Below are positions 54,975-63,961 of a DNA stretch of 64,000 nucleotides, piece by piece. Location of the stretch: assembly GCA_963768885.1 (NCBI GenBank), contig CAVYJN010000010.1:118638-182637 (forward strand), read 5' to 3'. The position numbers were made by a program, and so were the translations under genes. Each line of letters starts with the position of its first letter. Positions within the stretch are counted from its first letter, which is position 1. Origin of the DNA: DASRIA01 sp963768885. GTDB lineage: Bacteria; Actinomycetota; Thermoleophilia; Solirubrobacterales; JBBDJG01. The notes below the pieces were generated by a model. The model was not told the DNA's origin. It ran no database searches and saw only the letters and a program-made list of their open reading frames with translations.

Positions 54975-55880
54975 ATGTCGCGCGCGGACATCACGTTCAC
55001 ATCCGGGGGCATGCGATGCGCCGCATGGCTGTACGTGCCGGAGGGAGCCGCCGCTCCCGCACCCTGCGTCGTGATGGCGCACGGGTTCGGCGGCACGCGC
55101 TCGGACGCGGTACCTGCATTCGCGGAGCGGTTCGTCGACGCCGGCCTCGCCGCCCTCGTGTTCGACTATCGCCACTTCGGCGACAGCGAGGGCGAGCCGC
55201 GCCAGCTGATCGACATCGAGCGTCAATTGGAGGACTGGACCGCCGCGATCGCATGCGCGCGCATCCGGCCGGAGGTCGACCCGACCCGCATCGCGTTGTG
55301 GGGATCCTCGTTCTCCGGTGGGCACGTGGTCGAGGCAGGCGCGCGCGACGGGCAGGTCCAGGCCGTCGTCTCGCAGGGCCCGTTCGCCGACGGGTTGAAG
55401 CAGATCGCCTCGTTCCCGGTTTCTTTCAACCTCAAGCTCACGGCGCATGCGCTGCTCGACCAGGTCGGCGCGCTGCTCGGGCGCCCGCCGCATTACGTGC
55501 CCGTGGTCGGCCCGCCCGGGTCGGACGCGATGCTCCAGTCTCCCGAGTGCGAATCCGGGTACCTCGCGATCGTGCCCGAGGGGTCGCGCTGGCGCAACGA
55601 GGCCACCCCGCGCGTGATGCTGCGCGTGCCGCGCTACCGCCCGTTCCTGCGCGGCCCGGACCTCCCTTGCTCGTGGCTCGTGTGCGTCGCCGACCGCGAC
55701 GACCTCACGCCACCGCAGATCGCGGCCGAGCTCGCCGAGGCCGCCGGCGCCGAGGTCCGCCACTACGACCTGGGGCACTTCGAGATCTACGTCGGAGCGG
55801 GATTCGAGCAGGTCGCGGGCGACGAGACCGCGTTCCTCGTGCGGCAACTTGCCGAGCGCGCCGTCCCCGCCGCAGCCTGA
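54975..55880 (+). CDS. Alpha/beta hydrolase (dienelactone hydrolase-like)
   Basis: This 301-residue protein, 16 bp after the STAS gene, has VVMAHGFGGTRSD, FDYRHFGDSEGEPR, the nucleophile elbow ALWGSSFSGGHV, acid in VADRDDLTPP and His in DLGHFEIYVG. The triad is complete. It belongs to the family with acetyl-xylan esterase and prolyl peptidase-like hydrolases of cytoplasmic location. The substrate is unknown. Confidence 0.88.
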   Translation: MSRADITFTSGGMRCAAWLYVPEGAAAPAPCVVMAHGFGGTRSDAVPAFAERFVDAGLAALVFDYRHFGDSEGEPRQLIDIERQLEDWTAAIACARIRPEVDPTRIALWGSSFSGGHVVEAGARDGQVQAVVSQGPFADGLKQIASFPVSFNLKLTAHALLDQVGALLGRPPHYVPVVGPPGSDAMLQSPECESGYLAIVPEGSRWRNEATPRVMLRVPRYRPFLRGPDLPCSWLVCVADRDDLTPPQIAAELAEAAGAEVRHYDLGHFEIYVGAGFEQVAGDETAFLVRQLAERAVPAAA

Positions 55881-55909
55881 CTTTCCGCTCGCTACAGTGA
55901 GGGCTGTCC

Positions 55910-55983
<74 letters not shown>

Positions 55984-56101
55984 CTGACCGTAGAGCAAAT
56001 CGAGCGGTTCGCGAGGCTTCCTTCTCTCCGGCAACGAACACCGGACGTACGTGCCGCCCGAAGCCGCTCCTCGGCGGAGGTGCGGTCGCCAGGATTGCGT
56101 A

Positions 56102-56797
56102 CTAGTGTGCGCCGATTGAGCGCAGCTCGGCCGTAGTCTCGACGATGCCGCCCTCGCGATGCTCGCTCACCGGTGCAGCGACATGGGCGAGCAGCCGGCG
56201 GGCGTCCTCGCTAGCCACGAGCGTCGTCGCCGTGAAGCGCTGCAGTCCGGCCGCTCGCGCCAGGGCGGCGAGCCGCTCGAGCAGCGCCGTCCCCACCCCC
56301 CGGTGCTGCCAGGCATCGGTGACGAGGTAGGTGACTTCCGCGCCCATGGGATCGTGGGCGTCACGGACGTACCCGGCGATGCCGACCCCCTCGCCGGCGA
56401 CGGGATCCAGCGCCACGAGCGCCTCGCGCGCGCGGTGGTCGGCGTGCGTGAGCTCGTCCAGCTCGCGGGGGCTGAAGTGATCGACCGGCTCGCGGAAGCG
56501 GCGGTAGCGCGACAGGGCGCTCAGGTGCTCCAACGTGAGCCGCAGTAGCCGGGCGTCATCGGCCTCGATCGGCCGGATGACGATGTCGGCCCCGTCGGGC
56601 AGGCGGACGCGCTCCCCCGAGAGCCGAGGGGCCGGAGGCTCGCGATGCGGGGCCAGTCCGATCGGGGTGCGCGCCTTTGCGGACGCTGCACGCGCAGCCG
56701 CGATGTCCTTCCCGAGCGCCTGGAGTTCCCCCTCGAGGATCGCGAACTCGCGCTCCCTCGAGCTCTTACCCCTAGCCGGCGGCTGATCCATTGCCAT
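56102..56797 (-). CDS. GNAT-family N-acetyltransferase
   Basis: This 231-residue protein starts at ATG 56797. An N-terminal coiled region (REREFAILEGELQALGKDI) precedes a GNAT domain (about 68-220) with VTYLVTDAWQHRGVGTALLERLAALA, whose RGVGTA is the acetyl-CoA loop. The acceptor is unknown. It is the first gene inside the segment bounded by the tRNA-Thr repeats. Confidence 0.87.
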   Translation of the reverse strand: MAMDQPPARGKSSREREFAILEGELQALGKDIAAARAASAKARTPIGLAPHREPPAPRLSGERVRLPDGADIVIRPIEADDARLLRLTLEHLSALSRYRRFREPVDHFSPRELDELTHADHRAREALVALDPVAGEGVGIAGYVRDAHDPMGAEVTYLVTDAWQHRGVGTALLERLAALARAAGLQRFTATTLVASEDARRLLAHVAAPVSEHREGGIVETTAELRSIGAH

Positions 56798-57178
56798 GAC
56801 CCATGAGAGTTTGCTACACGCGGCTCATCGCGCACCACTCCAAACCAATCCTCGCTTTACCGACCGCCAGCCGCCGTGGGTCTCAACCTGAGCGCGATCG
56901 CCGGCAAGGGCCCAGATCACGCCGATGTTCACCGTCAAGCGGCGATAGCAGCCGGTCCTTGATGAACGCCAACGGGAGCGGGGTGACCAACATCACGAGC
57001 ACGGATCGGAGATGGCCGTCCGGGACTCCCTCGCGGGATGACCGGAAGGCGGTGAATGACGCGCGACTGTCAGTGCCGGTTCTCAATTTCATGGAGATGT
57101 AGGGTGTGATTGGTCGACCCGGTTTCGCGGGGTGCGGCGGGTCGTCTATCGACATCCACTGCGCAGAGGGGGACCCGC
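56798..57178. other. Intergenic region without a recognisable gene
   Basis: About 380 bp between the acetyltransferase and the lipase. Open frames here are short and lack protein-like composition on both strands. It shares the segment bounded by the tRNA-Thr repeats and may be remnant sequence of an element. Confidence 0.5.
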
Positions 57179-58498
57179 ATGACCAGCGCCGACGCGACCA
57201 GCACCCGAGCAGGCGACGATCGCAAGACGGGAGAGCACCGACCCAACGAGCTGCGGGCGCTGAGCGCGCTGGCCTTCGAGGAGCTGAGAGGCTTTCCCGG
57301 CGGCATCCGCGACATGCACCTGGGCATCGCCGAGCGCGCGTTCCGGGGCGTGGGTCCGGCGGGCCGCCCGGTCCAGATCATCCACGACGCGCTCTCGCGC
57401 CGCGCCTATGACGCGATCGGGTTCGGCGCGGCGCGACTGGGACGGGCCGCCGACGCAACCATGGAGAGGCGGGGGATCGGGCAGGAGGTCCTGCTCTCGA
57501 CCACGCGCCGGGGGAGCGCGATGATCGCCGCCCTCAACGGCCTGATCGGCGACCGGCTCGAGCGCTCGGGAAGCGACCTTCACCAGCCCGCCTCGGTGCG
57601 CGTGGACGGCGAGGCCGTGGCGCTTGACGTGGGCTCGCTGAGCGCGGCGTTCCCCGATGCGACGGCGCGGTTGGTTGTGTTCCTTCACGGCCTGATGGGG
57701 AATGAGTTCTACTGGGAGTGGGGGGGCGCCCATCCAGGCGATACCTATGGCGCGCGCCTGGCCTCGGATCTCGACTGCACCCCCGTATATCTGCGCTACA
57801 ACACCGGTCTGCACGTCTCCGAAAACGGTCGGTCCGTCGCGGCGCTGCTCGAGGAGCTGGTGCAGGCATGGCCGGTGGAGGTGGACGAGATTGCGCTCGT
57901 GGGTCACTCGATGGGCGGTCTGATAGCGCGCAGTGCCGGCCACCAGGGGTCAGAGAGCGGCCAACGCTGGACCGCGCGCGTCCGTCACATGATCTCGTTG
58001 GGCACGCCACACCTGGGCGCGCCGCTTGAGCGGGGGGCTCACGTGGCTGCCGAGGCGCTTCACGCGCTGCCCGAGACGCGGATGCTCGGCGCCTTCCTGC
58101 GCCGGCGCTCTGCCGGCATCCGCGACCTGCGCCACGGCTCGCTGGTCGACGAGGACTGGCGGGGACGCGACCCCAATGCCCTGCGCGCGGCGGCGTGCAA
58201 GGAGGTGCCGCTGCTGGAGGGAGCCACGCATTGCTTCGTCTCGGCCACCATCACCCGCAGCCCGCGCCATCCCCTGGGGCGCCTGCTTGGCGACATCCTC
58301 GTGCTGACACCCAGCGCAACCGGACGGGGCCGCACTCGGCGGATCCCATTCAAGGACGAACACGGCCACCACGTCAGCCCCGCCCACCACCTCGCGCTCC
58401 TGAACCACCCCGAGGTCTACGAGCGCCTGCGTGGGTGGCTAGAGCCGACCGGCGGCCGAGCCGAGTCCAGTTCGGCGCACGACCTCGCGCTGATGTGA
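57179..58498 (+). CDS. Alpha/beta hydrolase, PGAP1/lipase-like
   Basis: This 439-residue protein starts at ATG 57179 behind GAGGGGG. The first 150 residues are helical (ELRALSALAFEELRGFPGGI). The hydrolase domain has VVFLHGLMGNEFYWEWGG, YLRYNTGLHVSENGR, nucleophile elbow VGHSMGGLIARS, SLGTPHLGAPLERG and a late His in HVSPAHHLALLNHPEVYERL. It resembles PGAP1-type and extracellular-lipase hydrolases but lacks a signal peptide. It lies within the segment bounded by the tRNA-Thr repeats. Confidence 0.85.
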   Translation: MTSADATSTRAGDDRKTGEHRPNELRALSALAFEELRGFPGGIRDMHLGIAERAFRGVGPAGRPVQIIHDALSRRAYDAIGFGAARLGRAADATMERRGIGQEVLLSTTRRGSAMIAALNGLIGDRLERSGSDLHQPASVRVDGEAVALDVGSLSAAFPDATARLVVFLHGLMGNEFYWEWGGAHPGDTYGARLASDLDCTPVYLRYNTGLHVSENGRSVAALLEELVQAWPVEVDEIALVGHSMGGLIARSAGHQGSESGQRWTARVRHMISLGTPHLGAPLERGAHVAAEALHALPETRMLGAFLRRRSAGIRDLRHGSLVDEDWRGRDPNALRAAACKEVPLLEGATHCFVSATITRSPRHPLGRLLGDILVLTPSATGRGRTRRIPFKDEHGHHVSPAHHLALLNHPEVYERLRGWLEPTGGRAESSSAHDLALM

Positions 58499-58541
58499 AG
58501 ATCCGAGGTGGGCAACGCCTGGGCAACACAACAACCGGCAA

Positions 58542-58622
58542 CAGCCGCAAACGCGAGTTCGCCCAGATCGGTGAAACTGGCTGTCTCGCGCCGGATGCGC
58601 GAACAGCCGCGACCAGCCGCAA
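58542..58622 (+). repeat. Short direct repeats next to the right att copy
   Basis: CAGCCGCAA at 58542 and 58614 and CAGCCGCGA at 58604, with three GGCAAC units just before, precede the right att copy. Such repeats often serve as integrase arm-binding sites; here this is inference. Confidence 0.35.
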
Positions 58623-58633
58623 ACCCCAGGCCG

Positions 58634-58678
58634 CCATGGTAAGGAAGGGGTCGTCGGTTCGAGTCCGACTCCGGGCTT
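58634..58678 (+). mobile_element. Attachment-site-like direct repeat (right copy of tRNA-Thr 3' part)
   Basis: Identical over 45 bp to the tRNA-Thr 3' part at 55939-55983, but not part of any tRNA, because the 5' half is missing. It marks the other end of a 2.7-kb segment. No integrase gene is found between the copies. Confidence 0.65.
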
Positions 58679-58693
58679 TTGTACTGCCCGCTT

Positions 58694-59350
58694 TTACTCG
58701 TCTCTGGGCACCCGCCAGCGACGGACCGAGATGCTGGCGAGGCCCCCGACCTCGTCCTTGGTCAGGCCCAGCGTCACGGCGTCGGTCTCGACCTCCGCGA
58801 CCGCGCCGATAGGAATCGTGACCTCGCGCCGGCCCCAGAGGTGGCCACGCTCGAGGACCAGGTGCGTGATCTGCTCTCCGTCGACGACGAATCCGTCCAC
58901 ATGGCCCAGGTGGTGCCCGTCCGCCGATGTGACTGCGCTTGCGCGTCGGACCTCGACCTCGCCCTTCGGTACGCGGTCGTAGATGACCCCGGCGTCTTCG
59001 CTATAGCCGCTGGGGCCGAGGCCAGGCTCGTAATAAGGCATCGCAAGCACCTCCTGAATGCCCATGTCCCAATCCGGATCGTCGACTGGGAACTCGCCGA
59101 GCCGCAGGTACGAGAGCTCGTGTGCCGGCGCGAGCCGGCGCACCTCCTCCACCGTGCAGCGCAGTGAGATCTCCTGCCCGTCGCCTTCCTGCGTGAGATC
59201 GATTGGGACGAGCCTCGCCGGCCCGTCGTCGTGGTGTGGCTGCACCACGAGATGCGTGACGCGCTTGGTCGTCGGATCGATGACCACGTCGGCCAGCTCG
59301 CCGAGCACGTCGTCCTCGCAACGGACGGAGGCTCCCAGTTCAAGTCGCAT
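58694..59350 (-). CDS. PRC-barrel domain protein
   Basis: This 218-residue protein starts at ATG 59350 behind AAGGAGGGAG. Two PRC-barrel modules are visible: ASVRCEDDVLGELADVVIDPTTKRVTHLVV in the N-terminal half and ADGHHLGHVDGFVVDGEQITHLVLERG in the C-terminal half. The family is found in the ribosome-maturation factor RimM and in stress-related proteins; here the two-module form is likely regulatory or structural. Confidence 0.85.
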   Translation of the reverse strand: MRLELGASVRCEDDVLGELADVVIDPTTKRVTHLVVQPHHDDGPARLVPIDLTQEGDGQEISLRCTVEEVRRLAPAHELSYLRLGEFPVDDPDWDMGIQEVLAMPYYEPGLGPSGYSEDAGVIYDRVPKGEVEVRRASAVTSADGHHLGHVDGFVVDGEQITHLVLERGHLWGRREVTIPIGAVAEVETDAVTLGLTKDEVGGLASISVRRWRVPRDE

Positions 59351-59515
59351 GCGTCTCCCTCCTTTGAACGCTGTCGCGCTCCGGCCGGTGCGTGCTGCCG
59401 GGAAAGGCTCCTGCCCACGGGCGGCGCGTCGCACCATTCTTCTGGTTTCCGGGGTTCACCGTGTCTTAAGGCGAACATCATCCCCGCTCAACCCGGGGTC
59501 GCTAAAAAGGCACCG

Positions 59516-59719
59516 ATGGCGCGTCGGGGTCCTCGCTTGTCTCAACAGGGTTGCGATGTCGACCTCTGCGTGCACTCCGGCTTCTACTCCGGCGTCGGCC
59601 TGTACTCGAGGGAGTCGGGCACGCTGCGGTACGTGCTCGTCTGCGACGACTGTGGCGAGGAGATGAAGGAGATCTCGACGCTCGATTACGCGCCCCAGCC
59701 GGCTTTCGGAAGCGGCTGA
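59516..59719 (+). CDS. Small protein with CxxC pair
   Basis: This 67-residue protein starts at ATG 59516 (MARRGPRLSQQ). It carries VLVCDDCGEEMKEI, a CxxC motif, and two earlier cysteines (GCDVDLC), so a zinc ribbon is plausible. The middle GFYSGVGLYSRESGTLRYV resembles small uncharacterised actinobacterial proteins. It lies 165 bp from the divergent PRC gene and 120 bp before the next gene. Confidence 0.6.
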   Translation: MARRGPRLSQQGCDVDLCVHSGFYSGVGLYSRESGTLRYVLVCDDCGEEMKEISTLDYAPQPAFGSG

Positions 59720-59838
59720 CCCGGGCCGACACAGGCACGACAGGGTTGGGGTAGGCTGGCGAAGTAATCGAAGCGTCGGTCGCGAACCCATGTGCCCGCG
59801 TGGCGCCCCCCGGGTCGTGCGAATCGGAGGAGAGCATC

Positions 59839-60564
59839 ATGAGGAAGAAACTGTTGGTCGTGCTCGGCGTGGGCGCGGTCCTTGCCGTTCTGGCGTCGAC
59901 CGCGTTCGCGGCCGTCCAGGTCGCGTTCAAGGCCACACTCTCGCCGAACAAAGCGGGCAAGGCAGCCGCGCTGGACGTTCAGCTCGCGTCCTCGGAGCCC
60001 GGTCAGCCCCAGCCGCCGATCATGAACCGCATCGTGATCAAGTTCAACAAGGGCGGCAAGTACAACTTCGCAAAGTTCCCGCGATGCAAGCTCGCGAGCC
60101 TGCAGGCGAAGGGCCCGAACGCGTGCCCGAGCGGGTCGAAGATCGGATCGGGCAGCGGCGTCGGCCGCGCGCTGCCGGTGGTCGAGGACCCGGTGAACGC
60201 CAAGCTGGGTCTGTTCAACGGCTCGAAGGTCGGCGGCAAGGACACAGTGTTCGTCTACGTGTTCCCGGACCTGGGCCCGACGTTCGTGACCGTCTGCAAG
60301 ATCTCGCTGAAGGCACAGGGCAGCTTCGACTACACGCTGGACTGCTCGATCCCGCCGATCAAGACGCTGCCGAGCGCGCCGGACGCATCGGTAGTCACAG
60401 TCAAGACCAAGACTGAGAAGAAGACCGTAAAGAAGAGCGGGAAGAAGTACCCGCTGATCGTGGCGCCGAAGAAGTGCACCGGCACGTGGAAGACCCAGGC
60501 GCAGTTCTTCTTCGCGACCGGCGCGACCGTGACGACCAAGTACTCGGGGAAGTGCTCCAAGTAG
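59839..60564 (+). CDS. Secreted hypothetical protein, Lys-rich C-terminus
   Basis: This 241-residue protein starts at ATG 59839 after GGAGGAG. A signal peptide (RKKLLVVLGVGAVLAVLAS, cleavage near AFAAVQ) precedes a beta-rich domain with IVIKFNKGGKYNFAKFPRC and CKLASLQAKGPNACPSGSK, which resembles a family of secreted proteins in Thermoleophilia. The C-terminal region is Lys-rich with regularly spaced cysteines (APKKCTGTWKTQ, YSGKCSK). Function unknown. A strong terminator follows. Confidence 0.8.
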   Translation: MRKKLLVVLGVGAVLAVLASTAFAAVQVAFKATLSPNKAGKAAALDVQLASSEPGQPQPPIMNRIVIKFNKGGKYNFAKFPRCKLASLQAKGPNACPSGSKIGSGSGVGRALPVVEDPVNAKLGLFNGSKVGGKDTVFVYVFPDLGPTFVTVCKISLKAQGSFDYTLDCSIPPIKTLPSAPDASVVTVKTKTEKKTVKKSGKKYPLIVAPKKCTGTWKTQAQFFFATGATVTTKYSGKCSK

Positions 60565-60599
60565 TGGGTTGCTAGCCGCACTTCCTGGAAGGGTTTCGA

Positions 60600-60634
60600 G
60601 GGCCGGCCCAGGACACGGGCCGGCCCTTTCCTTT
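60600..60634 (+). terminator. Rho-independent terminator after the secreted protein gene
   Basis: A 10-bp stem of GGGCCGGCCC and its copy 7 nt later, followed by TTTCCTTT, lies 36 bp after the stop. Confidence 0.8.
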
Positions 60635-60942
60635 GCCGTGATGATCATCACACTGAATGTATGTCCGTTGACCCGTGATCCGACCGACCCGGACAGGTCG
60701 AGGACGACTCGAGCCGTCGTGTCGAAGGTCGAGATACCTGCACGAAGGGCGAACGGAACAAAGGTGTGACGTAGATCCGTAGATGCGTCGAAGCGGCTCG
60801 ATCCCGGATTCGCGTTGCGCCGGTAGGGACCGCACGCACTGCTCCATGCGCCGGCTGCGTGGCCTGTACGTTCTTGAGGTTGCGCTCGGTCATGCCCGGC
60901 GCGGCACGCACCGCGAGTCCGCTATGAGGGAGAATCTTCGCG
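60635..60942. other. Intergenic region without a recognisable gene
   Basis: About 300 bp of less GC-rich sequence between the terminator and the HerA-like gene. Open frames are short and not protein-like. It may hold the promoter of the downstream gene, but no clear -10/-35 pair was recognised. Confidence 0.5.
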
Positions 60943-62391
60943 GTGAGCGACCACCGAAGTGTTCTTGAAGAGCACCGAGACCTGCGCGAGGCGCTCGAGA
61001 CATCGGTCCTACCGCTGGCTACCTCGGTCGACGGCTACCGGTTCGAGTACCAGGCGTCGCTGCACGGGCTTGAGCTTGAGGCCGGCGGTTACGTGGCGAT
61101 CGACGCCCGCGGCGAGATCCGGCTCGGCCAAGTGCTGTCGCTTCGCATGGAGCAGCACGAGGCGAGCGCGATCGACCGGCCGGGCACCGTCCTGATCCGG
61201 CTCGCACGCGGGGACGGAGCGCTGCTCGAGGGGGATAGGCGTCCGTTCCACGACGCGCTCGTGCGGCCCGCGACCGAGGAGGAGGTGTCTGCCTGGCTCG
61301 AGCGGTCGCAGTCCGAGCGCGTCCGGCTCGAGGTCGGCGAATTGGCGGTCGCGCGCGGCGTGCCATTTGCGCTCGACGCAGCAGGCTTTGGCCGACATAC
61401 CTTCCTGTGTGGCCAGTCGGGTTCGGGGAAGACCTACTCGCTGGGCGTGCTGCTGGAGCAGTTGCTGATGCAGACCAGCCTGCGGATCGTTGTGCTGGAT
61501 CCGAACTCGGACTATGTGCGGCTTGGGCAGCCGAGCCCCGAGGCCGACGACGAGTCCGTTGAGCGCTACCGCACGGCGGCTGGGTCGGTCACGGTGCGCA
61601 GCGGAACGAGCCGCGCGACTGGAATCCGCGTCCGCCTCCGCGACCTCAGTCCTGAGCATCAGGCGGCGCTCCTGCGCCTGGACCCGGTGGCCGACCGCAG
61701 CGAGTACTCGGACCTGCTCGCTCTCCTGGAGGACGAGAACGTCCGCAGCCTGGAGGATTTCGCCCGATCTTCGCCCGAGGCGCTCAAGCTCCGCGCCCGC
61801 AACCTCGGCGTTGACCGCTGGGGCATCTGGCCGGGGCCAGAGGGCGAGTCACTGCCCGATGAGATCGAGAACCCGGATCCGTCGGCGCGCTGCATCGTCG
61901 TGGACCTTGGGTCGCTGCCAACGCGCGAGGAGCAGACACTCGCGGCCGGAGCGGTCCTCGAGCGGCTCTGGAGACGGCGTGCGCGGCGCGAGCCGGTCGC
62001 GATCGTGATCGACGAGGCTCACAACATCTGCCCCGCCGAGCCAGGAGACCCGCTTACGGCGCTCGTCACCGCGGACGCGATCCGAATCGCCGGCGAGGGA
62101 CGCAAATTCGGCCTCTATCTGATCGTCGTGACGCAGCGGCCCCAGAAGGTGCACGAGAACGTGCTCTCTCAATGCGACAACCTCGTCCTGATGCGCATGA
62201 ACTCGATCGCCGACCTCGGCCATGTCGCGCGGGTGTTCTCGGCAGTCCCAACCGGCCTGATCGACCGAGCGACGACATTCGCACAAGGCGAGGCGCTCGT
62301 TGCCGGCAAGATCGCCTCGCATCCAGCCCTGATTCGCTTCGGCTCGCGCATCAGTCAAGAGGGCGGAGCAGACGTGGCGGGCTGGGCATAG
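60943..62391 (+). CDS. HerA/DUF87-family ATPase
   Basis: This 482-residue protein starts at GTG 60943. An N-terminal HAS-barrel-like part (about 30-135) precedes a RecA-type ATPase with Walker A GQSGSGKT (157-164), Walker B IVIDEAHN, and TQRPQKV as the sensor strand. HerA ATPases drive DNA end resection with NurA; here no NurA-like gene is adjacent. Relatives include bacterial antiphage and conjugative-type ATPases, so both repair and defence roles are possible. Confidence 0.87.
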   Translation: MSDHRSVLEEHRDLREALETSVLPLATSVDGYRFEYQASLHGLELEAGGYVAIDARGEIRLGQVLSLRMEQHEASAIDRPGTVLIRLARGDGALLEGDRRPFHDALVRPATEEEVSAWLERSQSERVRLEVGELAVARGVPFALDAAGFGRHTFLCGQSGSGKTYSLGVLLEQLLMQTSLRIVVLDPNSDYVRLGQPSPEADDESVERYRTAAGSVTVRSGTSRATGIRVRLRDLSPEHQAALLRLDPVADRSEYSDLLALLEDENVRSLEDFARSSPEALKLRARNLGVDRWGIWPGPEGESLPDEIENPDPSARCIVVDLGSLPTREEQTLAAGAVLERLWRRRARREPVAIVIDEAHNICPAEPGDPLTALVTADAIRIAGEGRKFGLYLIVVTQRPQKVHENVLSQCDNLVLMRMNSIADLGHVARVFSAVPTGLIDRATTFAQGEALVAGKIASHPALIRFGSRISQEGGADVAGWA

Positions 62392-62717
62392 GCAAAGGCG
62401 GCGGCCGAGGCAGCTCCTCACGGCATCGGAAGGTTCTTGCTGTTCATCCGAGCCGGGTGAAATAACCAGCGCCCGACAACCCGACCGGCATGGGCCCAAA
62501 CAATGAATGCGTGGGCAAGCCGATGTACTTATTACGCAGTCGCCCGCGCTGTCCCTTTCACGCGAAGGGGGAAAGCTGAGGTGCCCATGGCACTGCAAGG
62601 GATGTGTCTGGCGACGACGAATGCCTGGGTACCCAACGACCCAGGTAGTGTCGCCAGAGCCCTGGGCAGCCGCCGCCTGGTGGTCGATCCCAGGAAGGAC
62701 AGAAAGGAAACCCCGAC
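62392..62717. other. Intergenic region without a recognisable gene
   Basis: About 325 bp with only short, unconvincing open frames on both strands. AAAGGAAA at the right end is the ribosome-binding site of the next gene. Confidence 0.5.
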
Positions 62718-62960
62718 GTGATCCTAGCGGCGAGCGACTTTGACCTCGGCGATCTGCTGATAGCGATGATCGCCTTCTCCTTCATGTTCATGTTCATCTG
62801 GATGTTTATCGGCGTGTTCGCCGACATCTTCCGCCGCCACGACTTGTCTGGCGCGGCCAAGGCCGCCTGGGTACTGCTGATATTCATACTTCCGCTGTTC
62901 GGAATACTGATCTATCTGATCGCGCGGCCCTCGGTGACGGACATGCCTCCCGGGAGCTGA
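62718..62960 (+). CDS. Small membrane protein with PLDc_N-like domain
   Basis: This 80-residue protein starts at GTG 62718. Two membrane helices (LLIAMIAFSFMFMFIWMFIGV and KAAWVLLIFILPLFGILIYLI) flank a short basic-acidic loop (FADIFRRHDLSG). The last helix pattern, WVLLIFILPLFGILIYLIARP, is that of the phospholipase D N-terminal (PLDc_N) membrane domain found alone in many actinobacteria. It is probably a small membrane stress protein. Confidence 0.82.
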   Translation: MILAASDFDLGDLLIAMIAFSFMFMFIWMFIGVFADIFRRHDLSGAAKAAWVLLIFILPLFGILIYLIARPSVTDMPPGS

Positions 62961-63193
62961 TGCCGCAGTACGAGGGGCGTGTCTCTGGCGGCCCGCCGAC
63001 GATTGGCCCTTACGCGCGGATGCGGGCGACCTTGGACTAAGGACGGTGCGGAAGCGACGCGACTTGATGCGCGGCGTGCCCCGCTTCCGCTTTGCGCGAA
63101 ACGAATTGCCCCTGGCGTTTCGCTGATCGCTTTGGCGGCCCTGCCGCGGCGGCCGACCACAGGCGCACCACTGGGCGAGATACTGCGCGGGCG

Positions 63194-63586
63194 ATGTCGC
63201 AGGAGAACGTGGAGATCATGCGCGCGGCCTATGCAAGGGCGACTGCCCGGGGGGTCGAGGGGATGTTGGAGTTCGCGACCGAGGACGTCGTTTGGATCAG
63301 CGACCAGCGGTTTCCCGGCGGGGGGACGCACAAGGGCAAGGAGAACGTGCGGCGGTGGTTGAACCAGCTATGGATCTACGAGGAGTTCTCGATAGACGTC
63401 GAGGAGATCATCGACCTCGACGACAGGGCGCTGGGGATCACCCGCTGCCACGCTGTCCCCCCGGACGCACCCAAAGTGGACTGGATGTGGTGCCACCTGG
63501 TTTCGTTCAGGGATGGGCTGATCAGCCAGGCGCAGAGCTTCCTCGATAGGCACAGCGCCCTCGAAGCCGCCGGACTGCGGGAGTAA
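63194..63586 (+). CDS. SnoaL-like (NTF2-fold) protein
   Basis: This 130-residue protein starts at ATG 63194 (MSQENVEIMRAAYA). The pattern (FATEDVVWISDQRFPGG ... RDGLISQAQSFLDRHSAL) is typical of SnoaL-like NTF2-fold proteins abundant in Thermoleophilia. No catalytic residues can be assigned. It converges with the GYD gene across 42 bp. Confidence 0.85.
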   Translation: MSQENVEIMRAAYARATARGVEGMLEFATEDVVWISDQRFPGGGTHKGKENVRRWLNQLWIYEEFSIDVEEIIDLDDRALGITRCHAVPPDAPKVDWMWCHLVSFRDGLISQAQSFLDRHSALEAAGLRE

Positions 63587-63628
63587 CGTCCACCTGATCC
63601 GACGGTGGGCTAGGTGACGCCGAGTCCG

Positions 63629-63961
63629 TTACGCAGCGGGCGCTCGGTACTGGACTTGCTCGGCCTTGCGCAGGGCATCCATCGTTTCGTCGACGGTAAG
63701 GAGGACTGTCGTTTCCAGCGAGCTGAGCGCGCCGCCGCCACTGATCGCCAGTGCAACCGCGGCCATGGACACGTTGTCAGGGGCCTCCCATAGGTTGTAG
63801 CCGTCGTGTGTGCCGAAGGCGTACCAGAACCCGTGAAGCTTCCCACCGACCGACTCGATGTACGACTGAGCGGCCTTTCGGCGGTCCTCTGGCTTGGCGA
63901 TCAGCTTGGCCCAGGTCTCCGGCGTGTAGCTGAACTTCGTTAGGTACAGCGGCATCATCAC
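63629..63961 (-). CDS. GYD-domain protein
   Basis: This 110-residue protein starts at one of three consecutive ATG codons (63961, 63958, 63955) behind GAGGGAG. The body, MPLYLTKFSYTPETWAKLI ... HDGYNLWEAPDN, carries the GYD motif and the ferredoxin-like fold of the family. Function unknown; related to dimeric alpha-beta barrel proteins. No gene is seen in the last 39 bases. Confidence 0.88.
   Translation of the reverse strand: MMMPLYLTKFSYTPETWAKLIAKPEDRRKAAQSYIESVGGKLHGFWYAFGTHDGYNLWEAPDNVSMAAVALAISGGGALSSLETTVLLTVDETMDALRKAEQVQYRAPAA

Noticed and set aside
56803..57155. Small open frames on both strands between the GNAT and lipase genes
   Set aside because: They lack ribosome-binding sites and protein-like composition, and the two strands compete without a clear winner.
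58680..58694. A second tRNA-Thr gene at 58634-58678
   Set aside because: Only the anticodon loop to the 3' end is present. The acceptor 5' strand and D arm are missing, so it is an att copy and not a tRNA.
62503..62743. Overlapping small plus-strand frames after the HerA-like gene
   Set aside because: Composition is not protein-like and they run into the well-supported membrane-protein gene at 62718.
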